NCBI RefSeq assembly: GCF_002892795.1
Contig: NZ_PJMC01000012.1
Span: 103,236-167,235 of the forward strand
Direction: 5' to 3'
From: Arthrobacter sp. AFG20
Lineage (GTDB): Bacteria; Actinomycetota; Actinomycetes; Actinomycetales; Micrococcaceae
Length of the DNA: 64,000 nucleotides
Positions 1 through 8,606 of the stretch are shown here, piece by piece. The notes below the pieces were generated by a model. The model had not been told where the DNA came from, searched no databases, and was given only the letters and a program-made list of their open reading frames with translations. The position numbers were made by a program, and so were the translations under genes. How positions within the stretch are numbered: the first letter of the stretch is position 1; the number at the start of each line of letters is the position of its first letter.

Positions 1-38
1 CTGCCGGGCCTGAACCCGGGTCGGCTTTTGGGCCCGGT

Positions 39-809
39 TTGAGCCGGCCGGTGGCACTGGCCCACCGCGGATTCTCGCTGGCAGGGCTGGAAAACACGCT
101 GACGGCGTTCCGGGCCGCCGTCGAGCTTGGCTATTCCCATCTGGAGACGGACGTCCACACGACGTCCGACGGCGAGCTGCTCCTCTTCCACGACCGCACC
201 CTGGACCGGGTCACGGACGGCCACGGCAGGATCCATGACCTCACGGCGGACGAAGTGCGGCGCGTGCGGATCGGCGGGACGGAACCCGTGCCAACGTTCG
301 ACGAGCTGGTGGCGGCGTTTCCGGACGCGCGCTTCAACCTGGACGTCAAGGACTGGCACTCCGTCCCCAGCATCGTGGCCGCGATCGAGCGCCACCAGAT
401 CCACGACCGCGTGCTGATCGCCAGTTTCTCCGACCGCCGGCGCCGCGCGGTCCTGAAACAGCTCAGCCGCAGGACCGCATCGTCGGCCGGGACCTTTGCG
501 AACGCCCTCCTCCTGGTGCTGGGGCCGCTGCTGTCCGTTCGCGCGCTGGTGTCCCCGGTGCGGGCGGTGCTGCGGCGGGCGCTGCACGACGTCGATGCCC
601 TGCAGGTGCCGGTCCGCTACCGGGCTATTCCTGTCGTAACTCCGGGATTCGTGCGCCGGGCGCATGAGTTCGGGCTGTATGTGCACGTCTGGACCATCAA
701 CGATCCCGCCGAGATGCACCGGCTGCTTGACCTCGGCGTGGACGGGATCGTCTCCGACCGCGCCGACCTGCTGAAGGAAGCCCTGCAGGCGCGCGGGCAG
801 TGGGGCTAG
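39..809 (+). CDS. Glycerophosphodiester phosphodiesterase family protein
   Basis: Predicted to hydrolyse glycerophosphodiesters to glycerol 3-phosphate and an alcohol, as in phospholipid recycling. Family motifs are clear: HRG at residues 9-11, EN at 18-19, the metal site ETD at 36-38, HD at 51-52, and the C-terminal WTIND and GVDGIVSD strands. No signal peptide is visible, so it is probably cytoplasmic. The start is uncertain: TTG at 39 is the first start-type codon, but the frame stays open to the left edge of the window, so the true N-terminus may lie outside. It converges with the next gene, and their stop codons overlap by 4 bases. Confidence 0.88.
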   Translation: MSRPVALAHRGFSLAGLENTLTAFRAAVELGYSHLETDVHTTSDGELLLFHDRTLDRVTDGHGRIHDLTADEVRRVRIGGTEPVPTFDELVAAFPDARFNLDVKDWHSVPSIVAAIERHQIHDRVLIASFSDRRRRAVLKQLSRRTASSAGTFANALLLVLGPLLSVRALVSPVRAVLRRALHDVDALQVPVRYRAIPVVTPGFVRRAHEFGLYVHVWTINDPAEMHRLLDLGVDGIVSDRADLLKEALQARGQWG

Positions 810-1270
810 CCGCGTCCCAGACCCGTGCCCGGGTCCTGGTCCCCCTCGGAAGGATCTGCCCGCAGTTCCTCCGGATCCGGGTCTGGAAGCCCCGCCGGGC
901 CAGGGACGCCGCGCGCTGCTTCGGGCGCGTCCGTGGCGCCTGCCGCGCCTATGCCGCCGGATGTGGCGGTTCCGGCTGACTCGTCGGCTGACTCGTCCGT
1001 GCCGGACGCGCCGGTGGCGCCTGCCGTGCCTTGGCCCCCGCTCGCCTCCGTGCCCGGGCCCTGCGGCGTGTAGGTCGTGTGCACACCTGACCGCGGACCG
1101 TCGTCGCCATCCCTGGCGTTGGAGCCTTCGCTGATGGAGGAGTGCACTTGGATGTCCTCGTCGGACGCTCCGGGCTCGGGCGCGTGGGCGTCGTCGGTCG
1201 GGTCGGACGTCTGCCCCAGGTCCTCCATCGCGTTTTCCGCTGCTTTGCCAATGCTGTCGCCGATTCCCAT
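806..1270 (-). CDS. Hypothetical acidic, disordered 154-residue protein
   Basis: Not a recognised family. ATG at 1268-1270 is chosen because AAGGAGC precedes it by about 7 bases; a longer reading to 1408 has no such site. The first 20 residues (MGIGDSIGKAAENAMEDLG) could form an amphipathic helix. The remainder is low complexity, rich in Gly, Ala, Thr, Ser, Asp and Glu, and looks intrinsically disordered. No membrane segment or signal peptide is seen. It is divergent from another small acidic protein at 1444 and sits among stress-type genes, so a protective role is possible but unproven. Confidence 0.6.
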   Translation of the reverse strand: MGIGDSIGKAAENAMEDLGQTSDPTDDAHAPEPGASDEDIQVHSSISEGSNARDGDDGPRSGVHTTYTPQGPGTEASGGQGTAGATGASGTDESADESAGTATSGGIGAAGATDAPEAARGVPGPAGLPDPDPEELRADPSEGDQDPGTGLGRG

Positions 1271-1443
1271 CAGTTTGCTCCTTCGAAACGTTCCGGCCGG
1301 GCCGGACTGTGCGGCATCTGACTGTTCCAGAATTATCAGCATGCTTACAATTAGTCCAGTGTTGCCGGGCCCCGGCAACCTGAGTCCGTAACCGAAGTCC
1401 GTCGCCACGCCGGCGCACCTGTTCCAAGGAGGACCGCAGGACC

Positions 1444-1671
1444 ATGAGCACCTACCATCCCGAAAATGACCCGGCCAATCCCGACCGCGACGCCGCCAGG
1501 ACAGGCGAAGCCGGAACCGACGACGCCACCCGCGGGGACTCGGCCGCCACGCCCAACCCCGATCCGCTGAACGGCAACGTCACGGGCCTTGAGCCGGGCG
1601 GGGGAGTGCCGCCCGGCGAGACGCCGCCCGCCGAAGACCAGATGAGCGGCGACCAGGGGCACGACGAATAA
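1444..1671 (+). CDS. Small acidic hypothetical protein (75 aa)
   Basis: Not recognised. A short, hydrophilic, disordered protein rich in Asp, Glu, Pro, Gly and Thr with no hydrophobic segment. AAGGAGG lies 11 bases ahead of the ATG. It ends 28 bases before the ThDP enzyme gene on the same strand, so the two are probably co-transcribed. It resembles in composition the proteins at 806-1270 and 6366-6914, although no sequence homology is evident by eye. Confidence 0.6.
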   Translation: MSTYHPENDPANPDRDAARTGEAGTDDATRGDSAATPNPDPLNGNVTGLEPGGGVPPGETPPAEDQMSGDQGHDE

Positions 1672-1699
1672 TCAGGACGACTATCAGAAGGAGTGTGCG

Positions 1700-3553
1700 A
1701 TGGCTGACCGGCTGGTTGCCGACGTAATGGTGGAGCGCCTCAAAGCCTGGGGCGTCAACAGGGTCTTCGGCTACAGCGGGGACGGCATTAACGGTTTCAT
1801 GGGCGCGCTGCGCCGTAGCATGCAGGGCGGCGGAGCCGGCAGCAGTGAAAGCGCCGACAGCAGTAACAGCGGAGCCGGCGTCGAATTCGTGCAGGCCCGG
1901 CATGAGGAAACCGCGGCGTTCATGGCCGTCGGGCACGCCAAGTACACGGGCCAGGTGGGCGTGGTGACGTCCACCCAGGGGCCGGGCGCGGTGCACCTCC
2001 TCAATGGGCTCTATGACGCCAAACTGGATGGCGTCCCCGTGGTGGCCATCATCGGCCAGCAGGGCCGCAGTGTGCTGGGGTCGGCCTACATGCAGGAAAT
2101 CGACCTGCTGACGCTCTTCAAGGACGTGGCGGCGCAGTTCGCGCAGATGGTCAGCACCCCGGAGCAGCTTCCCATGGTGCTGGACCGCGCCTTCCGCACA
2201 GCCCTCGAAACCCGCACCCCGTGTGTCGTGATTGTCCCGCACGACATCCAGAAGGCCCCGGCCCCCGAGCTCGACCAGGAGCACGGCATCATCGTCACCG
2301 CGCCCGAATGGCAGCCTGCGCGGGTGCTGCCCCACGATGACGACCTGGCCAGGGCTGCCGAGGTGCTGGGAGCCGGCAGCAAGGTGGCGTTCCTGGTGGG
2401 GCAGGGCGCCAAGAACGCCCAGGCCGAGGTGCTGGCCCTGGCGCAACAGCTTGATGCCGGCATCACCACAAGCCTCCTGGGCAAGCCATACATGGATGAA
2501 ACGCTGCCGTTTGCGGCGGGCACCATGGGACACCTCGGTTCCACCGCCAGCGCCCACCTGATGGGGAACTGCGACACCCTCCTGATCATCGGCTCCAACG
2601 ACCCGTGGACCGAGTTCTATCCGAAACCCGGGGCTGCCCGGGCCGTCCAGGTGGACATCGACGGGCGGAAGGTCGGTAACCGCTACCCCGTCGAAGTTGG
2701 TCTCGTTGGCGATGCGGCCGAAACCCTTGCCAGGCTGACGGAGCTGCTGAAGGGTGCCGGCGCGCAAAAACAGGGCCGCAAGCAATGGCGGGCGGACGTG
2801 GAGGAGCAGGTCCGCAGTTGGCACGCCCTCGCCGAGGAGCGCTCCCGCGTTCCGGCCAAGCCCGTCAACCCGGAGCTCGTGGTCCGCGAACTCAGCGGCC
2901 GGCTGCCGCGCAACGCCCAGGTGAGTGTCGACGTCGGGAGTTGCGTTTACTGGTATGCCCGCCAGCTGACCCTTCCGGAGGGAGTGCCGGCGCACCTTTC
3001 AGGGACGCTGGCCAGCATGGGCTGCTCGGTTCCGTACGGGATCGCGGCCAAGCTGGCCCGGCCGGACAGGCCCGTCGTGGCCCTGGCCGGCGACGGCGCC
3101 ATGCAGATGGCAGGCATCGCCGAGCTGGTCACCGTGGCGCACCGCTGGCGGCAGTGGTCCGACCCGCGCTTCGTGGTGTGCGTGTTCAACAACAGGGATC
3201 TGGCCGAGGTCACTTGGGAGCAACGGGAAACCGAATCCGAGCCGCGGTTCCCGGACAGCCAGGAAATCCCCGACTTTCCCTATGCCGGATACGCGGAGCT
3301 GCTGGGGCTGACCGGCATCCGCGTTGATTCCCCGGAGCAGCTCGCCGATGCCTGGGACCAGGCGCTCGCCGCGGAACGCCCGGTAGTGATCGAGGTCCTG
3401 ACCGACCCGGATGTGCCCCTCCTGCCGCCGTTCCCGGCGGGCGCCGAAAAGCTGGACGACATGCGCTCGGCGCTCTCCGAGGAAGGCGAAGCCGGGAAGG
3501 GTGCGGCGGCACTGCTGGACACCTACGCCGGCCAGGAGGAGTCCCGCAGCTGA
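1700..3553 (+). CDS. ThDP-dependent enzyme of the pyruvate oxidase/acetolactate synthase family (YdaP/PoxB-like)
   Basis: Three-domain thiamine diphosphate enzyme of 617 residues. The N-terminal pyrimidine-binding domain has the RHEE glutamate at about residues 68-70. The central domain spans about 210-345. The C-terminal diphosphate domain has GDG at 464-466 and NN at 496-497, the classic metal-ThDP motif. The N-terminal order (SGDGINGF, then RHEETAAF, then GPGAVHLLNGLYDAK) matches PoxB and Bacillus YdaP rather than anabolic IlvB. The likely reaction is oxidative decarboxylation of pyruvate; the substrate is inferred. AAGGAG precedes the ATG. Oddity: residues about 37-60 carry a Ser/Gly-rich insertion where PoxB has a short loop, flanked by 11-base direct repeats. 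Confidence 0.88.
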   Translation: MADRLVADVMVERLKAWGVNRVFGYSGDGINGFMGALRRSMQGGGAGSSESADSSNSGAGVEFVQARHEETAAFMAVGHAKYTGQVGVVTSTQGPGAVHLLNGLYDAKLDGVPVVAIIGQQGRSVLGSAYMQEIDLLTLFKDVAAQFAQMVSTPEQLPMVLDRAFRTALETRTPCVVIVPHDIQKAPAPELDQEHGIIVTAPEWQPARVLPHDDDLARAAEVLGAGSKVAFLVGQGAKNAQAEVLALAQQLDAGITTSLLGKPYMDETLPFAAGTMGHLGSTASAHLMGNCDTLLIIGSNDPWTEFYPKPGAARAVQVDIDGRKVGNRYPVEVGLVGDAAETLARLTELLKGAGAQKQGRKQWRADVEEQVRSWHALAEERSRVPAKPVNPELVVRELSGRLPRNAQVSVDVGSCVYWYARQLTLPEGVPAHLSGTLASMGCSVPYGIAAKLARPDRPVVALAGDGAMQMAGIAELVTVAHRWRQWSDPRFVVCVFNNRDLAEVTWEQRETESEPRFPDSQEIPDFPYAGYAELLGLTGIRVDSPEQLADAWDQALAAERPVVIEVLTDPDVPLLPPFPAGAEKLDDMRSALSEEGEAGKGAAALLDTYAGQEESRS

Positions 3554-3607
3554 CCGCATGACGGAATGGGTAAGCGCGTTCCCCGATAGGGGTGGCAGGA
3601 TAGGGGC

Positions 3608-4732
3608 ATGCGCATCCTCATTGCCCCGGACAAGTTCAAGGGATCACTCACCGCCGTCGAAGCCGCCGCCGCCATCGCTGAGGGCGCACTCCGGGTCTAC
3701 CCGGACGCCGTTACCACGCAGTGCCCAGTGGCCGACGGCGGCGAGGGAACCCTGGAAGCCGCCGTCGCCGCCGGCTATGAGGAGCGGATCAACGCCGTCG
3801 TTGGTCCCATCCTGGCGCCGATCGGCGCCGCCTGGGCCCTCCGAAAGGACGGGTCCGGCGCCACCACCGCAGTTATCGAAACGGCGCAAGCCTCTGGCCT
3901 GGCCCACATGGAGCCGACGCCGGAGAACTCCCTGCGGGCACACAGCTACGGCTGCGGGCAGCTCATCGCCGCCGCCCTCGACGCCGGCGCCACCGAAATT
4001 GTGCTGGGCGTCGGCGGCTCGGCCATGACCGACGGCGGCAGCGGCGCCTTGCGTGCACTGGGCCTCAAACCACTCGACGCGGCCGGGAACGTGGTGCCGC
4101 TGGGCGGCGGCTAACTGGCCGACGCCGTCTCCCTGGATGTCGCCGGGCTCGATCCGCGGCTGTCCGCCGTCAAGTTCAGGATCGCCGTCGATGTCCAGAG
4201 CCCGCTCTACGGCACCGCCGGTGCCGCGCACGTCTTCGGCCGCCAGAAGGGCGCCGATGACGACGCCATTGAAAAGCTCGACGCCGGCCTGCGCAACTGG
4301 GCATCCCTCCTCCGGGAGGCGACGGGCCGGGACGTCAACGTCCCGGGCGCCGGAGCGGCCGGCGGCTTCCCGGCGTCCTTCCTTGCCTTTACCCAGGCAA
4401 CGCTGGAAGGCGGCTTCGCGCTGGTGGCTGCGTTGACGGGCTTGGCCGAGAAGCTCGCCGACGCCGACCTGGTGATCACCGGCGAGGGCTCCATGGACTC
4501 CCAGTCGCTCACCGGGAAGGCGCCGATCGCCCTCGCGGAGGCCGCCCGGGATCGCGGCATCCCGGTCGTAGCCGTGGCGGGACGCATTCTGGTCACGCCG
4601 GAGGAGCTGGCCGGGCACGGCGTGGTGGCCGCGGCGCAACTGCTGGACGTCGCGCCCAGCCCGCAGGACGCCATGTCCGACGCCGGCAAATACCTCGCGT
4701 GGGCGACGCGCCAAGTGCTGGAAGGAGCCTAG
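3608..4732 (+). pseudogene. glxK: Glycerate kinase, interrupted by an in-frame TAA
   Basis: Glycerate 2-kinase of the GlxK/GarK family, which phosphorylates D-glycerate with ATP. Codons 1-168 start with the family signature MRILIAPDKFKGSLTA and contain GVGGSAMTDGGSGALRALG. Codon 169 is TAA (4112-4114). The same frame then continues without another stop to 4732 and carries the rest of the family: GAAGGFPASFLAF, the TGEGSMDSQSLTGKAP motif and a normal C-terminus. Read through, it would be about 374 residues, the usual length. A single G-to-T change (GAA to TAA) would explain it; a base-calling error is also possible. Reinitiation at 4424 would give only the last 102 residues. Confidence 0.85.
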
Positions 4733-5226
4733 CCGCCCTCTTTCTTGGCCCTCCGGTGCAGATGCACGGGAACGTAGGCCAGGAGGATCGCCAGCACACC
4801 CAACAGCACGCCGCCGGCGATGAGGCCCACTGTGCGGCCTGCCGTAACGTCGAACACCAGCGCGGCGGTGCCCACGCTGAGGGCGGCCACCCCGCCGAGG
4901 GCGATCTTGGTGATGTTGTCCGCGCTGGCCACCAGGGTTGCCTTGAGCCGCTTCCGGAACAGCCGGCGGTGGACGCTGACCGGCAGGAGGATGAACGCGG
5001 TGGTCAGCGCGGCGAGGGCCACGTTCACGAGGTAGAGCGTGACCTGGAAGTCATCGAGGGTCTCAAAGCGCTGCTGGAACGGCAGGGTCAGCAGGAAGCC
5101 GGCAAGGATCTGGACGCCCGTCTGCAGGACTCGCAGTTCCTGGATCAGTTCCATCCAGTTCCGGTCCAGCTGCTCCTCGCGGGTCTCGTTCCGGCCGCTG
5201 CCAGCCGGGGCGTCCGGATCGGTCAT
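4729..5226 (-). CDS. DUF6328-type integral membrane protein
   Basis: A 165-residue membrane protein resembling the actinobacterial DUF6328 family, of unknown function. After a polar N-terminus (ETREEQLDRNWMELIQELRVLQTG) there are about four hydrophobic segments: a first near the LLTLPFQQRF stretch, a pair around VNVALAALTTAFILLPV and IALGGVAALSVG, and a last ending AILLAYVPVHLHRR. The ATG at 5224-5226 is preferred over 5292 because GAGGAGGG sits just before it. Its stop overlaps the end of the convergent glycerate kinase remnant by 4 bases. Confidence 0.7.
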   Translation of the reverse strand: MTDPDAPAGSGRNETREEQLDRNWMELIQELRVLQTGVQILAGFLLTLPFQQRFETLDDFQVTLYLVNVALAALTTAFILLPVSVHRRLFRKRLKATLVASADNITKIALGGVAALSVGTAALVFDVTAGRTVGLIAGGVLLGVLAILLAYVPVHLHRRAKKEGG

Positions 5227-5415
5227 GAACCCTCCTCTTTCTGGCCTCTGTCCGGCCAACGGCGCGTGCGCCTGCTCCAAACCTAGGCTCAAGTATGCCC
5301 TAATTCAACAAATGCTAAGTTTGCTGACTAGTGTTGCGTCAGGTGGTGGACTTGCTCCTCAAACCTGCGTTAGGTTCGAACAACCGGCAGCCCAGACAAT
5401 GTAAGCAGGTGGAGA

Positions 5416-6315
5416 ATGAGCGACCCAGCCAAGCAGTCCGACCAGCCCGGTGATCCCCGGGGGACATACCACTCAGGGCCCTTTCCCGAGCAGGAGCAGA
5501 AGCAGCCGGGCCTGACCGCACCCATGGATCCGCAGCCGGACCATGGCGAGCTGAGTTACGAGGGAAGCGGGGCGCTGGAGGGCAAAGCGGCGCTCATCAC
5601 GGGCGGCGACTCCGGAATCGGCAAGGCGGTGGCCATCGCCTTCGCACGCGAGGGGGCCGACGTCGCCATTTCCTATCTTCCCGAAGAGGAGGACGACGCG
5701 CAGGACACCGCCGAATGGATCCGCAAGACCGGCCGACGGGCACTGCTCCTCGCCGGTGACGGCAGGAACGAGGACTTCAGCACATCGATAGTCGAGGACG
5801 CCGTTGCAGAGTTTGGCCGGCTCGACGTGCTGGTGCTGAATGCGGCGTACCAGAAAAACCGCGACAGCCTTGAGTCCCTGCCCACCGAGGAGTTCGACCG
5901 CGTCTTCAAGACCAACCTGTACTCCCTGCTGTGGACAGCCCGTGCCGCCGTGCCGCACCTGAAGGCCGGTGCTTCGATCATCACCACGGCCTCCATCCAG
6001 GCATTCAATCCGTCTCCCGGGCTCATTGACTACGCCATGACCAAGGCGGCCCAGGTGGCCTTCACCAAGGCCCTCGCCCAGGAACTGGGACCCAAGGGAA
6101 TCCGGGTCAACGCCGTGGCGCCCGGGCCCATCTGGACCCCGCTCATCCCGGCCACCGAATGGCCGGACAAGCTGCCCAAGTTCGGCCAGGACACTCCCCT
6201 GCAGCGCGCGGGACAGCCCGCCGAGCTCGCCCCTGCCTACGTTCTGCTGGCATCCGACGCCGGTTCGTACATGTCCGGGGCGGTGGTTCCCGTCACCGGC
6301 GGCAAAGGCCTTTGA
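5416..6315 (+). CDS. SDR family oxidoreductase (general-stress YghA/YhxC-like)
   Basis: Short-chain dehydrogenase/reductase of 299 residues. The cofactor loop TGGDSGIG is at 62-69, NAA follows beta-strand 4, and the catalytic Ser193, Tyr206 and Lys210 (IDYAMTK) are present. It has the roughly 50-residue polar N-terminal extension (PFPEQEQ, MDPQPDHGE) of the YghA/YhxC subgroup. Members use NAD(P) to reduce aldehydes or oxidise alcohols and are often stress-induced in Firmicutes; its substrate cannot be told from sequence. It is divergent from the DUF6328 gene and 50 bases upstream of an acidic small-protein gene that is probably in the same transcript. Confidence 0.88.
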   Translation: MSDPAKQSDQPGDPRGTYHSGPFPEQEQKQPGLTAPMDPQPDHGELSYEGSGALEGKAALITGGDSGIGKAVAIAFAREGADVAISYLPEEEDDAQDTAEWIRKTGRRALLLAGDGRNEDFSTSIVEDAVAEFGRLDVLVLNAAYQKNRDSLESLPTEEFDRVFKTNLYSLLWTARAAVPHLKAGASIITTASIQAFNPSPGLIDYAMTKAAQVAFTKALAQELGPKGIRVNAVAPGPIWTPLIPATEWPDKLPKFGQDTPLQRAGQPAELAPAYVLLASDAGSYMSGAVVPVTGGKGL

Positions 6316-6365
6316 GTTTCCAGTAATTCCCAGCCAAGCAATTCCCCACCAAGCAGGAGGAACAG

Positions 6366-6914
6366 ATGAGCCAGGACAACCAGCACGCAGCCCCTGAAGA
6401 GGAAGCGGGAGGCTACGGCACGCCCACCGCGGAGCAGGAAGCCGGCGGCCAGCAGTTTGCCCAGCCCCGCGAAGAAGAAGACTTCGACGCCGCGGGCCTG
6501 AACCAGAACAGCCCCGAGGGAGAGACCTTCCAGACCGGAACGCCGAACCTCAGCCACTTCGCCGAGGAGGACCAGGACAGCTCGGGCGAACCCGGGGCCG
6601 GTCGCTTCGGCGGAACCGACGACCAGCTCCACGCCGAGGGTGAAAGCAACGTGGCAGGCTTTGACCCGGTCCCCGGCGAGTCACCGCTGCCGCGCGATCC
6701 GGACGCCTCGCCCGGGGCCGGCGCCGAGGACGGGGACACGGCCGTGCCCTCGGCAGACGCCGAGATCGACGAGGGCAACGCTGACGAATCCGGCGCCGAG
6801 CAGTTCTCCTCGGAGCCCGGGCAGGAGGCGGCGGGCATTCCGGACGGCAGCGGCAACGACCTGCCCAAGGAAAAGTCACCCAACGACGACGATGAAACGT
6901 TCGACGCCGGATAG
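6366..6914 (+). CDS. Acidic, disordered hypothetical protein (182 aa)
   Basis: Not recognised. A strongly acidic, low-complexity protein rich in Glu, Asp, Gly, Pro and Ser, with no membrane helix and no cysteine. AGGAGG lies 5 bases ahead of the ATG. It follows the SDR gene closely on the same strand. Small regular elements such as NSPEGETFQTGTPNLSHFAE may be the only ordered part. It ends just before a hairpin that would terminate it. Confidence 0.6.
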   Translation: MSQDNQHAAPEEEAGGYGTPTAEQEAGGQQFAQPREEEDFDAAGLNQNSPEGETFQTGTPNLSHFAEEDQDSSGEPGAGRFGGTDDQLHAEGESNVAGFDPVPGESPLPRDPDASPGAGAEDGDTAVPSADAEIDEGNADESGAEQFSSEPGQEAAGIPDGSGNDLPKEKSPNDDDETFDAG

Positions 6915-6970
6915 CCCGCACCCCGCGCGGGACTCATCTACGCAGGACTCCTGCCGCGGGACTGTTTTCG

Positions 6971-7010
6971 GAGGCAGCCCGGGAAGCCCTAACGCTTCTT
7001 GGGCTGCCTC
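6971..7010. terminator. Hairpin between converging genes
   Basis: A perfect 10-bp stem (gaggcagccc with gggctgcctc) encloses an inner gaagc/gcttc stem. On the plus strand it is followed by TTTG, fitting a terminator for the gene ending at 6914. Its distal arm overlaps the last codons of the uracil permease gene on the other strand. Confidence 0.6.
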
Positions 7011-8341
7011 TTTGCTGCGGCGTTGATTGCTGCCTTGGCGGCTGGCGGCAGGCCCTGCTGCTCGGTCTCGGGCTCGGCGGCGGTGCCGCGGGCCTTCGCG
7101 ATGGCCTTCATGCCGTGGTAGATCACCAGGGCCGCGGCGGATCCGAGCGCGATGCCCGTGAACTTCAGGTCCCCCACGGCCCAGGTGTAGTCCGCGATGC
7201 CGATGATGAGGGAAACTGCGGCCGTGGTCAGGTTGACCGGGTTCGAAAAGTTGACCTTGTTTTGGACCCAGATCTTCACGCCGAGGATACCGATCATGCC
7301 GTACAGCATGGTGGCGGCGCCGCCCAGCACGCCCGGCGGGACCGTGGCGATCAGTTCGCCGAACTTCGGCGAAAAGCTCAGCAGGATGGCGAAGACGCCG
7401 GCCACCCAGTAGGCGGCAGTGGAGTAGACCTTGGTGGCCGCCATGACGCCGATGTTTTCTGCATACGTCGTTGTGCCGGAGCCGCCGCCGAACCCGGCAA
7501 GCACCGTGGCGGCACCGTCGGCCATCAGGGCACGGCCGGAGACGCCGTCCAGGTTCTGGCCGGTCATGGCGGACACCGACTTCACGTGGCCGATGTTCTC
7601 GGCCACCAGCACCAGGACCACCGGCACGAACAGGCCCAGTACGCCGATGTGGAACTCGGGCGTCTGGAAGTGGGGGAGTCCTACCCAGGCGGCGGCGTCC
7701 ATCTTCTCGTAGCTCACCTCGCCGCGGAGCATTGCCACCAGGTAGCCCACCAGCACGCCCACCAGGATGCTGAGGCGGCCGATGATTCCGCGGAACAGGA
7801 CGCTCACCACGATGATGGTGGCCAGCGTGATCAGTGCGGTCACGGGGGCGGCGTCGAAGTTGTTCTTGGCGGCAGGAGCCAGGTTGAGCCCGATCAGGGC
7901 CACGATGGCGCCTGTGACAATCGGCGGCATCAGCCGGTTGATCCAACCGGCGCCGAACTTCTGCACGATCGCGCCGATCACGGCGAGGCCGGCGCCGGCC
8001 AGCACCACGCCGCCCAGCGCCCCGGGGATACCGAACTGCTGCTGGGACGCCGTGATGGGCGCGATGAACGCAAAGCTTGAGCCAAGGTAGCTGGGAACGC
8101 GGCCCTGGGTGATCACGAGGAACAGGAGTGTGCCGATGCCGGAGAAGAAGAGCGTGGTGGCCGGCGGCATTCCGGTGATGATCGGCACCAGGAAGGTGGC
8201 GCCGAACATGGCCACAACGTGCTGCATGCCTACACCGATGGTGATGGGCCACGCGAGCCGTTCGCCGGGAGCCACCACTTCGCCCGGACGTACGGCCTTG
8301 CCGTTGCCGTGCAGCTTCCATTTGATTCCGAGCATGCTCAT
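6989..8341 (-). CDS. uraA: Uracil-xanthine permease, NCS2 family
   Basis: Proton-coupled nucleobase transporter of 450 residues with the 12-14 membrane segments of the NCS2 fold. Recognisable features are the N-terminal PITIGVGMQHVVAMFGATFLVP, the substrate-loop region SSFAFIAPI, QNLDGVSGRALMADGAAT, and GSGTTTYAENIGVMAATKVYS (the GTTTYAENIG signature). These favour uracil over xanthine/urate. ATG at 8341 is used; a second ATG lies two codons in. A GAAAGG site precedes it. The C-terminal tail is basic (AKRQPKKR). It is divergent from the reductase at 8607, also of a nucleobase-related family, which may or may not be functionally linked. Confidence 0.92.
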   Translation of the reverse strand: MSMLGIKWKLHGNGKAVRPGEVVAPGERLAWPITIGVGMQHVVAMFGATFLVPIITGMPPATTLFFSGIGTLLFLVITQGRVPSYLGSSFAFIAPITASQQQFGIPGALGGVVLAGAGLAVIGAIVQKFGAGWINRLMPPIVTGAIVALIGLNLAPAAKNNFDAAPVTALITLATIIVVSVLFRGIIGRLSILVGVLVGYLVAMLRGEVSYEKMDAAAWVGLPHFQTPEFHIGVLGLFVPVVLVLVAENIGHVKSVSAMTGQNLDGVSGRALMADGAATVLAGFGGGSGTTTYAENIGVMAATKVYSTAAYWVAGVFAILLSFSPKFGELIATVPPGVLGGAATMLYGMIGILGVKIWVQNKVNFSNPVNLTTAAVSLIIGIADYTWAVGDLKFTGIALGSAAALVIYHGMKAIAKARGTAAEPETEQQGLPPAAKAAINAAAKRQPKKR

Positions 8342-8606
8342 TGGCGGGGCCTTTCGGAGGGGAGTTTGCCCGCTCGCCGGGCTGGATCTTCAGGAGCAAG
8401 AATACCCCGCCGGACGCGGGCGCGAGAGGGCTTCCGGCCGTCAGCCGGTGCAGCCAGGATTGGCCGCCGCAGTGTGTGGAACGTCACGCGCTTATTTGGC
8501 TGTTCCGGGAAGAGCGCGCTTCTGAATCCGGTTGAACCCAACGAAAGCAAGCAGGACTGCCCGACGCCGCCCGCAGGCGTATGTCGGCCTAGTGAAAGGG
8601 GCGCGA

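Noticed and set aside
4112..4114. Stop-codon recoding to explain the split glycerate kinase
   Set aside because: The codon is TAA, not the TGA or TAG used for selenocysteine or pyrrolysine, and no insertion element is visible.
5371..5384. GTTCGAAC as a possible SOS box or tRNA T-loop
   Set aside because: It lacks the second half-site spacing of an actinobacterial LexA box, and no tRNA fold surrounds it.
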